Source: JAYOEY01 sp038116945
GTDB taxonomy: Bacteria; Pseudomonadota; Alphaproteobacteria; MPNO01; UBA2964
Assembly (NCBI GenBank): GCA_038116945.1
Contig: JAYOEY010000004.1
Location: 1-64,000 of the forward strand
Direction: 5' to 3'
Length of the DNA stretch: 64,000 nt
Shown here one piece after another: positions 62,930 to 64,000 of this stretch. The notes beneath the pieces were generated by a model, which saw only the letters and a list, made by a program, of their open reading frames with translations, searched no databases and had not been told where the DNA came from. The stretch's first letter is position 1; every line of letters begins with the position of its first letter. Made by a program: the position numbers and the translations under genes.

Positions 62930-63042
62930 AATCTCGAACGAATCCCGCTTCTGCGGGCCACAGGCCAGCTAATTCATTAAAATACTGTTAAAAAACCGTT
63001 AATTACAACGACGATGTGGAAACGGCGACCGGCGATCGCCCG

Positions 63043-63813
63043 TCAATTTACCCCCACCGCATCGCCCAGCGCAGGGCCGATTTCCAGATTCAGCACGAGA
63101 TCCGCATAGGCATCCAGCGCCGTCGGTTCGCGATTGAGGATAACGAGATTGGCGCCGTTGCGGGCGGCTGTCTGCGGAAAGCCCGCCGCCGGGTAAACCT
63201 GCAGAGAGGATCCGATCGCGAGAAACAGGTCGCAGGCCATCGTCTCCTGCTGCGCCCGGCGCATCGGATCTTCCGGCATCGATTGACCGAAGGAAATCGT
63301 CGCGGTTTTCACGAGCCCGCCGCACGAATTGCAGACCGGCAACGTACCGTCTGCCACAAAAGCCAGTCTGATCGGTTCGAGCTCATGGCGCAGCCCGCAC
63401 TCGAGACAGGTTGCGTAGGTATTGCTGCCATGAAGTTCGATGACGTCATTGTCGTCGATCCCGGAGGCCTGATGCAGACCGTCGGTGTTCTGCGTGATGA
63501 CGGCGGAAACGATGCCGTCCCGGTACAGTCTTTCGACCGCGCGATGCCCGCGATTCGGCTCGGCGCCCTCGAAACCGTAGGAATCGTCGAACTTGCGCCG
63601 CCAGGATTCGCGCCGCGCGTCTTCGGAAGACACAAAATCCTGAAACTGAATGGGCTGGTATCGCGTCCAGACGCCGCCCGGGCTGCGAAAATCCGGTATC
63701 CCGGATTCGGTGCTGATTCCCGCCCCTGTAAACACCACCGCGCGCCTGCAGGTCTCCAGCAGTCGCCGCAGCTCGTCAATTCTCCACCGGTCGTCGGCTT
63801 CCGTCACCGGCAA
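63043..63813 (-). CDS. cobB: Sir2-family NAD-dependent protein deacylase
   Basis: 256 residues. VVFTGAGISTESGIPDFRS, TQNTDGLHQASG, catalytic His in IELHGS, and a zinc ribbon with CLEC and CNSC pairs. Class II/III bacterial sirtuin. It removes acetyl or acyl groups from Lys, for example on acyl-CoA synthetases. Independent gene between the PAS kinase and an unidentified gene. Confidence 0.93.
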   Translation of the reverse strand: MPVTEADDRWRIDELRRLLETCRRAVVFTGAGISTESGIPDFRSPGGVWTRYQPIQFQDFVSSEDARRESWRRKFDDSYGFEGAEPNRGHRAVERLYRDGIVSAVITQNTDGLHQASGIDDNDVIELHGSNTYATCLECGLRHELEPIRLAFVADGTLPVCNSCGGLVKTATISFGQSMPEDPMRRAQQETMACDLFLAIGSSLQVYPAAGFPQTAARNGANLVILNREPTALDAYADLVLNLEIGPALGDAVGVN

Positions 63814-63881
63814 TCCTCCGAGACTTCCCCTCTCCGCAATTTATTTTCGCCTGCCGCAAAGCACAACAGGGCGAAGAACGC

Positions 63882-64000
63882 CTAGACGGCGAGTTCCGCC
63901 CGGCCGCGAAAATGATCCAGCGCTTCCGGGTTGGCGAGCGCTTCGGTATTGCGAACGTCCCGGCCGTGAATGACGTCGCGAACCGCCAGCTCGGTGATCT
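63882..64000 (-). CDS. 3' end of an unidentified gene (C-terminal ~38 residues)
   Basis: The minus frame ends in a TAG at 63882-63884 and runs off the right edge. The visible residues (ITELAVRDVIHGRDVRNTEA, LDHFRGRAELAV) did not allow a secure family call. It lies 68 bp upstream of the sirtuin start on the same strand. Confidence 0.55.
   Translation of the reverse strand, partial: ITELAVRDVIHGRDVRNTEALANPEALDHFRGRAELAV

Noticed and set aside
1..64000. CRISPR arrays, tRNA or rRNA genes, prophage or integrase genes
   Set aside because: No regularly spaced repeats, no tRNA cloverleaf and no phage or integrase proteins were recognised; the only mobile trace is the IS6 fragment at 8039-8317.

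Overview
The window is GC-rich, gene-dense chromosomal DNA from an alphaproteobacterium, probably a free-living or marine member of Rhodospirillales in the broad sense. The evidence is the phoR-pstSCAB-phoU-phoB order with long PstC and PstA, an IalB-family protein, a short SpoU-type methyltransferase, CreA, and the cheR-cheD-cheB order. No rRNA, tRNA or CRISPR array was seen. The genus cannot be named from the sequence alone.

Layout. 1-1131: end of a thiolase and its DUF35 zinc-ribbon/OB-fold partner. 1402-7570 (minus strand): a membrane-anchored S1C protease with a C-terminal FHA domain, carbamate kinase, a COG2403-type P-loop NTPase, a rhodanese and FtsH. Perfect FNR/FixK-type half-site pairs lie upstream of ftsH and of the rhodanese-NTPase-arcC run, suggesting a low-oxygen regulon. 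7571-8657: a scar with a truncated, frameshifted ACR3 arsenite-permease fragment abutting an IS6-family transposase fragment. 8658-14935: a complete peptide-type ABC importer operon ending in an isochorismatase-family amidohydrolase. 15139-22530 (minus): a chemosensory block (histidine kinase, MCP, cheR, cheD, cheB, soluble MCP-like protein) with no cheA, cheW or cheY. Its kinase/MCP junction looks like an out-of-frame deletion. 22749-29413: a small surface-glycan locus (two O-antigen ligase/polymerase-like proteins, two GT4 glycosyltransferases, one flippase-like ABC transporter).

29546-36008: a molybdopterin oxidoreductase divergent from a tight operon of GST, type III CoA-transferase, carboxymuconolactone decarboxylase-like protein, a crotonase lacking one catalytic glutamate, and an enolase-superfamily enzyme. 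This looks like catabolism of an organic acid through CoA thioesters. 36159-43914: the phosphate regulon, with a Pho box upstream of pstS and a strong intrinsic terminator between pstS and pstC. 43997-49418: a small frameshifted membrane ORF, PncC/CinA-type amidase, MetE-like methyltransferase, ArgG, and a DUF898 (YjgN) plus M48 protease pair. 49470-56295: RlmN, an MFS transporter, and a second catabolic block (SDR, PPOX-fold protein, AhpD-like protein, divergent LysR regulator, zinc alcohol dehydrogenase). 56362-64000: YkvA, CreA, IalB, a SpoU methyltransferase, a SAM methyltransferase, a six-PAS soluble histidine kinase, a sirtuin and the 3' end of an unidentified gene.

The strongest candidate for an under-described system is the FNR/FixK-boxed FtsH / rhodanese / COG2403 NTPase / carbamate kinase module with the adjacent protease-FHA protein. 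The most informative genome-decay signals are the kinase/MCP junction near 20.8 kb and the ACR3/IS6 scar near 8 kb.
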